Shown here: one piece after another, positions 33,769 to 45,072 of the stretch
How positions within the stretch are numbered: the first letter of the stretch is position 1
Layout: each line of letters starts with the position of its first letter
NCBI GenBank assembly: GCA_025558075.1
Contig: JAHLKF010000018.1
Span: forward strand, 124,001 to 188,000
Reading direction: 5' to 3'
DNA: 64,000 nt
Origin: Gaertneriomyces semiglobifer
Taxonomy: Eukaryota; Chytridiomycota; Chytridiomycetes; Spizellomycetales; Spizellomycetaceae
The notes under the pieces: generated by a model
Seen by the model: only the letters and a program-made list of their open reading frames with translations
What the model was told of the DNA's origin: nothing
Database searches by the model: none
Program-made: the position numbers and the translations under genes

Positions 33769-36556
33769 TCATCCCATCTTCGCGTACTCTTGATTGATGC
33801 GGGAAACCGTATCGGAGGAGATTCGGTATTGCAAGCAGCCCGCGTACAGCGTCAGGGCACGAGCTTGTTCCTTCAACTCTTGGCCGTCCTTGTTGCGGGA
33901 GTAAAGCTGTGACAATGCTTTAATGGCCTCGAGCAGGATGTCTGGCATTACGCTTGCGACCACCTCTGTCAGCTGTCGGAACTCTTGAGCTTTGTGCTGT
34001 ATTTGATCCATATCCGCCAAAACCGGAATCAAATGAGTCTCCTGAAGTATCGCTAAACCTTCCCTGTACATCTCCCGGTCGAACATATCCATGGCACGTA
34101 CTAAATGGGCTAAAGTGAGGCAAGTCTGTTGTGACACAGGGCTTATTTTGGTGCGTATAGCAGGTTGAGACTCGTAGTAACTGGCCGTTTCCAATGCCAT
34201 CTTCGTCGCGTTGTCCGCAGCCGCCGAGTTTTCATCTAGAATGGACGCTCCTGTTGTTTCCCGATACCTATGCTGAATTAAGCTCTCGCTCAACTGCCTA
34301 CTGAGAAGATCCACAGCTTCATCGTAATGACCTGACAGATGATAAATTCTGACGGCATCCATAAACATCCCATTCTTGTCTGCTTGCTTCGCGATCTCCG
34401 CGACAATTAGGCGATGGAATTCGTTCGCCGTATCGATATGTAAGAGCGCTTGATGTTGTTCTATCTCTCCAACGACACGAGGGCCAGCCGTAGGAGTTGT
34501 TCCCAGAAGGGACTCGTAATTGCGGCTTTCAAGGACCATATCTCTTACTAGCGAGTAGCCGAGCGACAGATACTCACGGCAATTGTATGGCGAAACTTTC
34601 GCGGACTCCCCAAGATGCCATTGCATGACGCCTCGTTCGACAAAGAGACCTAATAGGTATATATAGTTCAGAGCTGCGCGAGTATTGCTTTTCGCCAGCC
34701 CCCGTGCGCAGTGACGAATAAGATGAGCGAAGTTGAGGGAGCGCGCCATATGAGATGGATGATCCGGAGGGTAGGTGGCTCTTCCACTCAAAAGAAGGCC
34801 ACCTTCAGTAATTTCAGACTGGCGAATTGGCACCCGTAAGACGCCATGATATGCACATGCCACCGCATAGTGGATAGCTTCGACGGCGTACTCTCCATCC
34901 GTAAGCAGATGCGCTATGCCCAACTCATACTCGCCACATAGGCACATCAGCTGAAAGAACATCGGTGCGCTTTTGTAATGCTCGGGATCAAACCTTTGAA
35001 GTCGCAGGGAAATGTCGCGCAATGTCAGTCGATCTTGCACAGGGTCTGTATCCAATACCTTCTCCTGAGCTAATACTAACATACTCCACACGTAATCCTC
35101 ACCAGAATTGCTGACTAAGGGATTTCTGAGGGCTGTCATCAAATCACACCGTCCTACGATCTTGTAGACGGCAAACTTGAAAGGGTCTACATTTCCATCC
35201 AACTCGTGATCGCGCAGGGTAGCATTCCATTCCTGCAGTAAACGATTCCGCAATTCCTTGGGCAGGCGCCCAGAGTTATCTGCCCATGCTTTCAGGTAGA
35301 TGTGAAGTTCGGAGGCTGATTGATGATGCGCAAATTTGGCACTGTACCGCACAGCATCTTGCACATGACCGGAGCGCAGTAGAGTGAAGGCGTGGGCCCA
35401 GAAAGGCTGACGGTCAATGATTTCCAACTCCCGCAACCACCTTCCGTTCTTCATGAGTCGCAGTTCAAGCATTGCTTTAACCTCCGCATTTACTGACACG
35501 GTGCCGCCGATCACAGCATGCCGACTGCGCACAAAATTGGATATCCAATCTCGGTATGTACGCTCCAAGTAGGTCCTTGATACGCGGGTAACTCGCTCGC
35601 GAAACTCCTCAGAGTGGGCTCGGCCGTCAAAGATTGGATGGCTCAAGCGACCACTAGTAAACAGCAAATGCAACAATCGCCATACAGCGGAAAACATCGC
35701 AAAGGCCTTTATGTTGGCACCCTCTCTCTTAGTCACTTCCGCATAAGCTTTTGCTAAATCAAATTCTTGCTTGGCAAGCCTGTTCTGATTCAGCTGCATC
35801 ACAACTGAGGTATACGCATGCATTCGCGGATGTGCTACGAGGCCACCTGATGGAAAAAGCTCTATAAGCCAAGCCGTCGACTCGCATAATTCAAAGACTT
35901 GACGCTACCTTTAAAGAAGCGCTGCTGGTCCAGGGCATCAAAGGAACCCATTAGCGCTGTGGTGGCAGGTATAAACCCTAGGGTATCACCAACATTAACT
36001 CATTAGCCGGGATCAAATGCGTCAGAATAAGTCCCGCAGTTGGATATATACCGTCTTCGTTCTTGTTTTGTGTACCCCATGGAACCTCCGCATGTCCGAG
36101 TTCTTCCAGAACTCTGCGCCTGGCTTTGTCCCAATCATTTTGCAATAATGTATCGAACGTACGCCGATAGCTAACTTCCGTATCTCGCTTAGTTTCGTTG
36201 ATCGCTACTGTGACAATATTTTCGTATTCATTGTTCAGGTAACCCTCCACGTCGGTGTCCTTCAGTGCACCAAGTCTCTCAAAAGATTGAGTTCCGTCGA
36301 TACTCTCCAAGTTTTCACGGACTTTCACAGGATCCAACCCTCGCGAGGCGAGCAGGCTAGCAGTCCTAGCGTCCACTCCCCCATGCGGTAGCGTGGCATT
36401 AAGTTTCTGTTCACTTTTGGCAACTATTCGTTTTGACTGGGCGTCTAACTGATCAAGTCCACGATTGACATGGGCGACCCCGGAGGGCAAGATGTGGTTG
36501 GTTAGCTGTCTGGACTGCTCCAGCAGCTCGGATAAGCTTCCCGGACGGTAATCCAT
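33769..36556 (-). CDS. NIC96: Nucleoporin NUP93/NIC96
   Basis: Linker nucleoporin of the nuclear pore inner ring. Three exons (36556-36052, 35977-35909, 35861-33769) give 888 residues. The N-terminal ~100 residues are hydrophilic and helical (SLSELLEQSRQLTNHIL), typical of the segment binding NUP62-complex partners. DTDVEGYLNNEYENIV marks entry into the conserved region. The spliced block FIPATTALMGSFDALDQQRF leads into the long alpha-solenoid (KAYAEVTKREGANIKAF, FWAHAFTLLRSGHVQDAVRY, FFQLMCLCGEYELGIAHLL). The start used is the first ATG. The frame remains open upstream to an AG at 36666, so an additional 5' exon is possible. It converges with the RBM26/27 gene, 67 bp between stops. Confidence 0.93.
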
Positions 36557-37639
36557 GTTATCCTGCAGCCTGTTGCGTTCTTGAATCGCGCTAGATCCAC
36601 TAGATCTACCGGCCTGGTTGGGTGTTTGTGCGGTGTGAATACTTAGGTTGCGAGGATACTCGGGCTGCACATACGAAGCCAGTAATTAATTACAGACAAC
36701 TGGACAGACGACAGCACAGGTTACGTTATTCTTTTTGGAAGACAAGTCTATCTGGTTCTGAATCCCAACAGGCAACAATGACATTGAGCTAGTGGTGGCA
36801 TCTTTATTCTGCTCCTTATCTCCCTTACCGGGATCTCGGTGATGAGCCGCGCAGAATTTAAGAATCCAAGGCAGACGACCAATCTACAAAGAAAGAATGC
36901 TGCTGCTAGTTCAGCAACGTTTTCGGCTTTATCTCCTCTGAACAAGATATTAGGCTCAAGAGGTCCTGCCATATCTTAAGATCGCGATCGTCTTTAATCC
37001 GACAAAGCTCAGCAACTACGGGGGTAGGTGTCTTCAACTTCCACTGGATTTATCTGCTCTGAGGATCATGATTAGATAGGAATAACACCTCAGAGCGATA
37101 TGCAAATGCGACGCCTGTAAATGGGCATGAAGCCAGCGCTGAATAGGCAGGGGCATCGTATGAACATCTATACGGATGAGGCGAAACGTTTCTTTGCGCA
37201 TCTGCGGCAAGCCAAACAGCACGTAATATTGGATCAAGAATGGATGTCCTGTAACCCGTGTATTATTTCTGATTGTCAAGGTTAGCCTGCTACAGCAACT
37301 GTATGAGAAAGAGCACGTTCACAGCGTTGGTCGGTATCATGATCCATCACGACGGACGACTGGCAAGGCGATCCTGGGAGGGAACTGAAACCTCGAGCAG
37401 TAGTAGTATGCAGCCGCAGACGCAGCAATTCCAAGATCATAATACGTAGTTCTGGACTATGGTAGTTCCATATGAGATTTCAATTTCGTCGTCAACATTA
37501 ATCATTTTAAAAGTGTATGTGTAAGGTTTGTCAACGTCTATGAATTGGCACGCGAAACTATCACACATAACTAAGCGAACCCCGTAAATGCTAAATGCAA
37601 AAGAATACTATCGACAAAAACCTGGATATACTAGGACTA
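36557..37639. other. Spacer between NUP93 and importin beta
   Basis: Just over 1 kb. A minus-strand ATG frame at 36972-36748 begins MAGPLEPNILFRGDKAEN and might be an upstream exon of NUP93 or a separate small gene. A short plus-strand frame starting ATG near 37130 also exists. Neither has family support. Confidence 0.3.
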
Positions 37640-40600
37640 CTAGGCAGTAATGTGCTTTCGGACATTCTCTCGTGCCCACCGTGCCGTTACTTTGACGTCC
37701 GGTTCAAGGCTTCGGTCAGTTTTAACCGACCTTAGGAGACACATGATCCAGTCTTGAGAAAATAAGGGTTTGAACTGGCCGAGAGGAAGCACCGAAGCAA
37801 GATCACTGAGAATGTAGCAACTTAGTGATACGCTGAAGGGAGTCTTCCAACATTTACCATACCCTATCAAACCCGCAAGACCCGCGGTAACACTCGGCGG
37901 CCGATCATGGGCAGCTGCAACTTCCTGCGCGAAGCCAAATATTTGCGGACCATAATTCGCCAACACATTTGCTAAATGGAAAGTTGAATTAGGAAGTCGA
38001 TCAGAGCTGCACGCTAACCATCTTACGCTTTGTGCTCATTCCCTGGGTGATGCCGACGTATGCCTCGATGATCCCTTCTCGTAACTGATTACCATATTCA
38101 TAATCGTATGAAGTGGTCTACAAGACAGTCCACATGGTTGGGTGGTGCAGCGCGGAATTCCTGTACAGCCTACTCACCATTGTCAACGATGCCATCGATC
38201 CAGCTTGCTGTAAGACCGCCATGATGATCTCCAAATAAGCTGCAAAGTTTTCACCAATCGCAAGAGCGATGTCTCCAAAGGCAGACAAAATGGAAGGTTT
38301 CACATCTTTGCTCAAGGCCGGATTCTAGTAGTACTACTGTCAAGAAGAGCAGTGTTTGCAAGACATAAGCTAAATCCTACCTGCAAGTCCGCGATAAGAA
38401 TATTCATCAAGGTGTCACAGTATGGCAAGATTTGCTCTCCAAGGGATCGCGACAGATCGCCCACCAAGCCTACAGCTATCGAGCACATCTAAGTGTGACA
38501 CAATTAGTAGTTGTGCAGGGTACAGCACCTGCAGTAACCTAGTTCTTCACCTGATGTTCTTCGTGATTTTGCAGCGCTCCATACAAGAACGGTGTAAATG
38601 CACCCATATAGCGCGCAAAGTCCGCCTTCAAGGCTAAGCAGTGAGACAGAAACGTTTAGGTCCTTCGTCCGGGAGTATAACATATCCAAAACAATCCCAC
38701 CAGTGGTTAATGCCCCAACAGCGAGGAAAGCGTCTTCCATTACTGTAGACGCCTTGGATGCGGAGGACATAATCATCAGCAAGGCCTGCATGGTGCGATC
38801 GGCAATCGGCACTATGTGACTAGCAAGTCGTCGCACGACACTCTAATGAAGAATGTAAGTTCGATGAAGTCGACAGCATTAACATGAGCAGGTTACTTAC
38901 ACTCATGACACCACAGAGATTTGATTGGAGCTCATAATGTGCCCTACGATCGTCCGCGCTTACCAACTGATTCTGAGCAATGAATCAAGGCACAAAATTT
39001 ATTCAGTAAGTGGTACACGCGCCGACAGGGCAGGCGATTCAAGCTCACCTGCATAGCAATTGTGTGCTCTAGGCGGTCCAAAATAAGAATAGCCAGTTTA
39101 TTGACAACATCTAAGCAATCCTAAAACGCGAAGATTAGGAATGTTAATGCACTGCATAGATACGAAAAACTCGACGCACCGCAGCAGAGTGCGCGACGAG
39201 AGTTGAGACAGCCTCGTAGGCGCTGGCACGGAAGTTGGGGTCTTGCTGAGGTCTACACGCAACGGAAGTGAATGGGAGTGATTCGGAGAACCCCGGAAAG
39301 TGAGGTACACACCTTTCAGCCGCTGAGTTCAAAGCAAACACCGCGGTTTCAAAAAACGGAGACAAAGTGCTAGAGTCGGTATCTTGCTCAGCCGCGCCCA
39401 GCGTCTCCCCGAGATTCATCAATGCCTAGAAACAGAGTTGTCAGAGGGACGACAGTTCTATGTGGAAGGGAGCACTTACCCATGCACAATTGGATGCCAC
39501 TCGGGAAGTATCATCCAGGCCCGAAAGGATTGCGGCTATGAGATTTGGCAAAACTTCCGGCTGTATAAAATGCGGGAGGATTTCACAAATACGGCCCAAG
39601 GTCCAAGCGGTCGTGTCTTTCACTTGTACGATGGATTCCTTCATCATTACAATCAGAACCGGCATGGCCTATCAAAAAAGTTTGTCAGAAGGAAGTGCAT
39701 AATAAGTTAACAATACATAGAATGCATACCTGAATGACTAGAGGTCCTAGGAGGTCTGGGTTGGGTCCGTCCATGATTGAACCTGTATAACAAGTTAGTA
39801 GCCATTAATATTGACGGCAGTAAAGTAACACTTACCGAAGGCCATCACTGACGCTTCCTTATAGCGCCAGTCAGAGCTCTGGATGTGTTGTTGAACAAAT
39901 GTCAGTACTGGGGCAACAACTTGGTCCCGAGCAGCTGCCGCCAGCAGAGAAAGGCATGTTGCAGCTGCCATGGAAACATTCCATTCATCCTCATCATCGT
40001 CCTCTTCTTTCTTCGTCATTAACCACCATAACGCATCCACTAGTTCAGCTACTGCCGTTTGCGCAAAATGGTGGTGTGCTCGGGAGGTCTCAACATCATC
40101 TTCGGCGTTTTGCTCAAATTCTGCGTCAATATCAATCTCCTCTTCGCATACAGTGGACCAAAATTCTATAGCTTGAAGCACAATATCCTCTTCCTCGTGC
40201 TTCATCCCCCAAAATGTGAGGGGCCCCAACGCTTTGGTCATGTACTGATCCATGTACGCATAATATAAGGACATTATCTTCACCAAGTTCTCAAAGGCGG
40301 CAACTTGCACGGGAAGCGAGGCGCTCCGAGTGGCCTCGCAGACGACCTGCATGATATAGTTGCGTTCGCCCACGTTATCGAAATTTGCTCGCACGAACTC
40401 AAGAGAGTTGTACAGTGCACTGAGTGCCGCAATTTGAACATCTGAGCTAGGCTCTTCCTTCCGCGCGCCTGATACGACAGCGGTTAAAATGGCATTTGCG
40501 TGCTGCGTGAGGGTGTTGGGGTCGACAGTTTCGCATATAAGGCCGAGGGCTTGAAGACTGGCCTGTTTCAAGGTAATGCTGTCCGTTTTTGTTACATTGT

Positions 40601-41295
40601 CAAGCATCGCAGGGATTAACTCAGGCCATTCCCCACGAGGGAGTTCAATCTCAGCCAAAGCTTGGATGACCTGTGACCGTTGCTTAACGTAAGCCATCAA
40701 AAACAAAAATGCTACCATCTTACCTGAGCCGCGAAGTATCCGGCACGCGTTTCCGTGGATGCTAGCGTTTGTAGCACCTGTTCAAAGTCCGGGATCAGCT
40801 AACCTGAAAACGCGCCAGTCGACCAACACTCGTCTTACAGCTGCTTTTATTGCCGATTTCGCTGGAGCGTCCGTTTGGACCCACCGGGTGGCTAGTTCTT
40901 CCTTACGTGGAGACTCCTAAGGTAAAATTATGCCTCAGCAGTGCACTATCGCGGACCTTACAAATGTCAACGACCTTAGCACTCAATGCGTTCTTCAAAG
41001 CGAGTGCTGCTGCTTGACGAATGTGTAGACCGTTGTTTTCACTCGCAACTTCTTGAGCTAGCATTCCCACATAGGTAGGCTGCAAGTTCAGGTGTGAGTT
41101 CAGTTCGTAATCGAGCAATAGGGTTGGGCGGCACATACGAATGATTGTTCAGCATAACTCGCCAACTGCGCTTCCGCCGACTCCCGTTGAACTAGAGCAG
41201 AGACCATAAGTTTTTTGCGGCAGTTTCAGACGTAGAAAGCGCAGCACCGTCATACCAGGATCGAGGGTCGCCTGCAAAAGCGGGGCCAAGGTCAT
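37640..41295 (-). CDS. KAP95: Importin beta-1 (karyopherin beta)
   Basis: Nuclear import receptor for classical NLS cargo with importin alpha, and for direct cargo. I assemble 19 exons from ATG 41295 to TAG 37640, about 860 residues, a normal length. The first exon is only 40 bases (MTLAPLLQATLDP), joined to VQRESAEAQLASYAEQSF. Exon 6 (40670-39836) is the longest. HEAT-repeat signatures include VMQVV-type NYIMQVVCEATRSASLPVQV, LVKIMSLYYAYMDQYM, the acidic loop EEDDDEDEWN in HEAT 8 that contacts importin alpha, DTTAWTLGRICEILP and KPSILSAFGDIALAIG. The C-terminus ends ARWARENVRKHITA. All exon joins I checked keep phase. Intron lengths are about 40-85 bases. No missing block relative to human KPNB1. 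Confidence 0.95.
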
Positions 41296-41718
41296 CGCGA
41301 ATATATGCAAAAGCGCAACAAAGGACGAACAGATTCGCTACTGCAGTATAAAATTCTGGCCAAAGGAAGGCAGACAACGATCTCTGTCGTCCAACGAAAA
41401 CAGAATGCGGAATGCGGAGATGATGGTGGATGAGAACCGCCTTGCCGATCCACTCGCGAGACCAACAAGTTTCATTTCGGACGCACATTTCTGAACAGCT
41501 TACCCTACCCCTGCAGGGCAACCCGACCTGTGCCGCACAGTCACGCTATGGAGCTAACTGGAGCAAAACTCTCGTAAGTCGACATCACACTGCAATGCAC
41601 CACATCTATGTGATATTTGACATTGGCACTGGTACAACTTACACAAATACAGTTTGCAAATTGATACTTGTGCCATGTTGTCTGTGCTGCAGAGGGCAAG
41701 TGTTCTGATTTTCTAATA
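41296..41718. other. Spacer between importin beta and the EsV-1-7 gene
   Basis: Holds the importin beta promoter and the downstream flank of the EsV-1-7 gene. An antisense frame here (41521-41192) is open only because it reads through importin beta exon 1 and its intron. No separate gene is supported. Confidence 0.45.
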
Positions 41719-42507
41719 TCAGTCACATGGGTCACGTGAGCAAGGGCACATGATGCACGTGACTGATACGCATCGTTCGCCCGGCAGATGGGACGCGCAG
41801 TACTTTGCTCCGTCGTCCATGTTATCAGCCCATCGCGCCGTCGAAGTGCACCCCGGGTGTTCGCAGACCGGGGCGAGAGCATAAACGAAGCACTCGGGCT
41901 TGTGCGTGGAACAGTGGGTCTTGGCCCCACCAACTGTTGCGGCACAGGTTGCTTTCGTGGAGCAATCGGGGTGTTCACAAAGATCGTAGCCCGGAACATA
42001 ACCCTCCGGTTTGTGTGCTACGCAGTACTCGCGTGCTTTACCGGTCGGTGCACGGAAACTTGGGACAACATCGCAGCCGGGGTGGATGCAGCGGAAGTCC
42101 CGGTTAGGGTATTTTCGCGTGATCACCAGTCCGAGCAGTTTCCCATGCTCCGCGCAGTGCGTTGGCGACGCACCGAGATTATCGCCATAGCACGGTGTTG
42201 TCGTGCACCCGGGTTCGGCGCATTGTTGATGTTCGCGAGCTGGGACCAGATCCAGCAGCTTTCCGTGGACGGCGCAGTGGGTTTTTGGCCCACCAAGCGT
42301 CTCGCCGTAGCTGGCGATAGTACTGCAACCCAGGTGGGCGCAAGTGTTCCAAACGCGAGCCAGGCCCAGCGGCGTCCCATGGGTGTGGCAGTGAGTGGCC
42401 TTTCCCTCATTTCTTTCTCCAAACAGCGTCATCATCTTGCAACCGCGGGTTGCACACAGGTTTGGCGCTCTGGTGCGGACAAACCCCAGCGGCGTCCCAT
42501 GGGTCAT
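41719..42507 (-). CDS. EsV-1-7 cysteine-repeat protein
   Basis: The 262-residue frame is built almost wholly from six repeats of about 37-44 residues. Each has exact spacing C-X4-C-X16-C-X2-H: starting CATRGC, CAHLGC, CAEPGC, CIHPGC, CEHPDC and CEHPGC. Most repeats carry a G at mid-unit, a T-H or Y before the third Cys, and H-(G/K)-(K/P)-L-G after the His. This spacing defines the EsV-1-7 motif, first seen in a brown-algal phycodnavirus and expanded in brown algae, where IMMEDIATE UPRIGHT belongs. A zinc-binding fold is likely but inferred. The ATG at 42507 falls inside a repeat, so the original gene probably began further upstream. No introns, unlike almost every neighbour. The C-terminus ends in a Cys-rich tail (CIMCPCSRDPC). 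Confidence 0.72.
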   Translation of the reverse strand: MTHGTPLGFVRTRAPNLCATRGCKMMTLFGERNEGKATHCHTHGTPLGLARVWNTCAHLGCSTIASYGETLGGPKTHCAVHGKLLDLVPAREHQQCAEPGCTTTPCYGDNLGASPTHCAEHGKLLGLVITRKYPNRDFRCIHPGCDVVPSFRAPTGKAREYCVAHKPEGYVPGYDLCEHPDCSTKATCAATVGGAKTHCSTHKPECFVYALAPVCEHPGCTSTARWADNMDDGAKYCASHLPGERCVSVTCIMCPCSRDPCD

Positions 42508-42985
42508 GCAGTGAGTGGCCTTGGCGCCGACCGTTTTTCCAAACGATGGTACGGTCGTGCATCCGGGTTCGCCACATTGTGAGATCGCTTGGGTTAGGAC
42601 CAGACCCAGCGGTTTTCAGTGGACGCTGCAGTGGGTTTTTGACCCACCAACATTCTGGCCGTAGCTGGCGATGGTGTTGCAACCCAGGTGGGCCAGGCCC
42701 AGCTTCGTGCCATGGGTGTTGCAGTGAGTGGCCTTGGCGCCCATCTTTTTTGCAAGCACCGCGATCAGCTTACAACCGCGGTCTGCACACAGTTTTGGCG
42801 CTCTGGTCCCGACAATAGACTTCGCGCCGACCTTCTCTCCAAAGGATGGTCCGGTCGTGCAACCATCGTGGACACATTGTGCGTTCGCTTGTGTTCGGCC
42901 AGACCCAGCGGCTTTCCGTAGACGCCGCAGTGGGTAGACTTTGCGCCGACCTATTCGCCATAGCTAGCTCTCGTCTTGCAAGCAG
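42508..42985 (-). pseudogene. Decayed upstream EsV-1-7 repeats
   Basis: The same minus-strand frame continues upstream of 42507 with further repeat units. An intact one starts CGEPGC. Before it, TGA at 42618-42616 replaces the Gly codon after the SVH of a unit lacking its first Cys. Then come an intact unit starting CADRGC and a unit starting CVHDGC that has lost its Cys-His half. Further upstream, units are in another frame and carry a TAG. Blocks around 42456-42483 and 42786-42816 are near-identical, pointing to a ~330-bp duplication. The region looks like repeat units lost through stops, deletions and a frameshift. Confidence 0.65.
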
Positions 42986-44068
42986 TGTTGGCGCAGAACA
43001 TCAGGTCGAATTCTTAAAGGGTTGATGGTAAGGCACAGGAGGAAACACCGGAGCGGCCAAAGGCCTCAGCGATCGACGGTGAGGTAGGTAAAAAAGGTTG
43101 GCGGTAGATACAGGAGGAAACACGTTCAACTGTACTCTTAAGAACACCTTAGCTTACCAAAATATAATAAAGCGCACGTGACCACACAACTTACGTAACC
43201 GCTCCGCGACGAGTTCCCGTTGAGTTTTGGTTCCAACTTCGGTAAGTGCAGCAGGACCTGTCAGTTTTCTCACGATGGCGGATCTTCTAAGAGTACACTG
43301 ACATGTTCTTCTACCAATCAACACCTACTACTGTATATGTAAATGCAGCATACCAAAAATCACGATACACACAATATTACCCGGTTTGTAATTAATTAAG
43401 AACACTTGCAAAGCAGTAATCCTCTGTAACACCAACAACACGCCAACTTCCAAGTTTCATGTTGGTTGCTGGTAGTAAGCTTCTTAAAAAAGGACTCTCA
43501 TAAATTCATATTGTAGGAAGACCCAATTTTGCTTGCAAAGCCCTCAGGAAACAAACAAAACATTGAGCATTTGTTTAACTACTGGAAGATAAATGCTCTG
43601 AAGGCTGGCAGAGATATGGAACACTCAATACCAGTGCTTAATGAACAGAGAAAAGACAAGATTGCAGGCTCTAGGGCAATATACATGCATCATGATGCAA
43701 CTTGGACACAGGTCATGATACCTCTGAATTGGTGATCTGCCACCCTGGCAGAAATGCTGACATCTGTTCTATGACCATTCAAAATCCTTTCTGTTGTTGG
43801 CTCATGAAAGTGCACCAGTACAAAATTATCCAGAACCTGCTCTCACAGCAGAATCTTTGATGTAATGCATTAAACAGCAGAAAGAATTGTGACTATTCAA
43901 ACACAAAAAGTCATGTCTTGGGGTACATCTTGAATTTGACAGTATTGGCAAACTGCTATTGTTGAAAGACAATTGTTTTCGTTCCAGGCCAGCTGTGCTC
44001 ATTGTCTTTGTTGGCAACTGGCTGGGCTGTTAGGCACAGAGTGGGCTGGGAATATTCTAGATGGAACT
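42986..44068. other. AT-rich non-coding region
   Basis: Base composition drops to clearly AT-rich. A plus-strand frame at 43529-43735 is open but starts on TTG and resembles nothing I know. It may be a remnant of a mobile element. No intact gene. Confidence 0.4.
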
Positions 44069-44192
44069 GAGAAACTGACCAGATTTGTGATACGGATCTG
44101 TAATTCTCTGCAATAAATGGAAGGGTCCGATCAGGACTTCCCTTTGGTTAAGATCAAGATAGACACACAATACTGGTATTCAAACGTATGTG
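44069..44192 (+). repeat. LTR-like repeat, copy A
   Basis: Shares with copy B (44456-44580) the ordered blocks TTTGTGATA, TGTAATTCTCTG, GGTCC...TCAGGACT, TAAGAT, GTAGACAC-like AGATAGACAC and GGTATTCAAAC. Upstream is a GGAATATTCTAGA stretch. The layout resembles the promoter half of copia-type LTRs. Confidence 0.5.
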
Positions 44193-44455
44193 CAGCAGCT
44201 AGTACACAATCTCACCCATGTGTAACATTGTACAAAGTTTGAAAACAAGTTCAGAATGAAGATGGACCATATCACCTGTGAACCTGCTTCACTCTCAGAT
44301 AGTGCAATCCTTTCAACAAGCACAAAAGCTTGATCAGTGTTGGAAGACAATGAGCATGGACTGTGCTGGAACATTCTGGAAGGTGACACCTAGATAGAAG
44401 TTTCTGTAGGAATGAGCATCCTAGATAGAAGCTTCTGTAGGAAAGTGCCACCACA

Positions 44456-44580
44456 GAGAAGTAATCAGTTTGTGATAAGGGTTTGTAATTCTCTGTTATA
44501 AAAGGAGGGGTCCTCTCAGGACTCCTCCTGGCTAAGATTAAGGTAGACACCTACAATACATTGGTATTCAAACCTATCTT
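44456..44580 (+). repeat. LTR-like repeat, copy B
   Basis: Second copy, 387 bp from the first, with a TATAAAAG at 44497-44504. Just upstream CTAGATAGAAG(T/C)TTCTGTAGGAA occurs twice (about 44389 and 44420). No retrotransposon coding sequence is seen between or beside the copies, so these would be solo or degenerate elements. Confidence 0.5.
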
Positions 44581-44590
44581 CAATAATCAG

Positions 44591-45072
44591 TCCCCAAATA
44601 ATCTGCAACCGTGACCCAGTACAACCAACCTCTGGGGATACTTGCACAACTGTACAAAGAAACCAAGAAAAGATTCATTCTCAGATAGTGCACTCCTTTA
44701 AGCAAGCACAAACGCTTGATAGGTCCCCAAATACTCTGCAACAGTGACCCAGTACAACCAACCTCCTGTGATGCTTGCTCAACTGTACAACAAAATCAAG
44801 AAACGATTTCCTCTCAGATGGTGCAATCCATTAAACAAGCACAAAAGGTTTATCATTCCCCAAGTCCACTGCAACAGTGAGCCAGTGCAACCAATCTTGT
44901 GTGACTTGCTCAGCTGTACAATGAAATCAAGAAAGGATTCCCACACAGGTTTGAGACTTCTTTTAAAAAGGATGAAACTTGATCAGTCACCACATGAACT
45001 GCGATGGTGAGCCAGTACAGCCATCCTCTTGTAATGCCTGCTCAACTGTACCATAAAATCAAGAAAAGGATG
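44591..45072. repeat. Tandem array of a 133-bp unit, about 3.6 copies
   Basis: Units start at 44591, 44724, 44857 and 44987 (133, 133, 130 bp and a partial). Each begins TCCCCAA or a variant, contains CAACTGTAC and AATCAAGAAA, and the first two end with the AAGCACAAA...TTGAT block. A partial unit (AGATAGTGCAATCCTTTC) also lies upstream at about 44288-44338, before the LTR-like copy B. Copies have diverged. Confidence 0.75.

Noticed and set aside
41788..42582. 264-codon plus-strand frame across the EsV-1-7 gene
   Set aside because: The minus strand carries perfectly spaced Cys/His repeats. The plus frame is a by-product of the repeat composition.
43529..43735. Possible transposase fragment
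   Set aside because: Starts on TTG, is AT-rich and shows no catalytic motif or terminal repeats.
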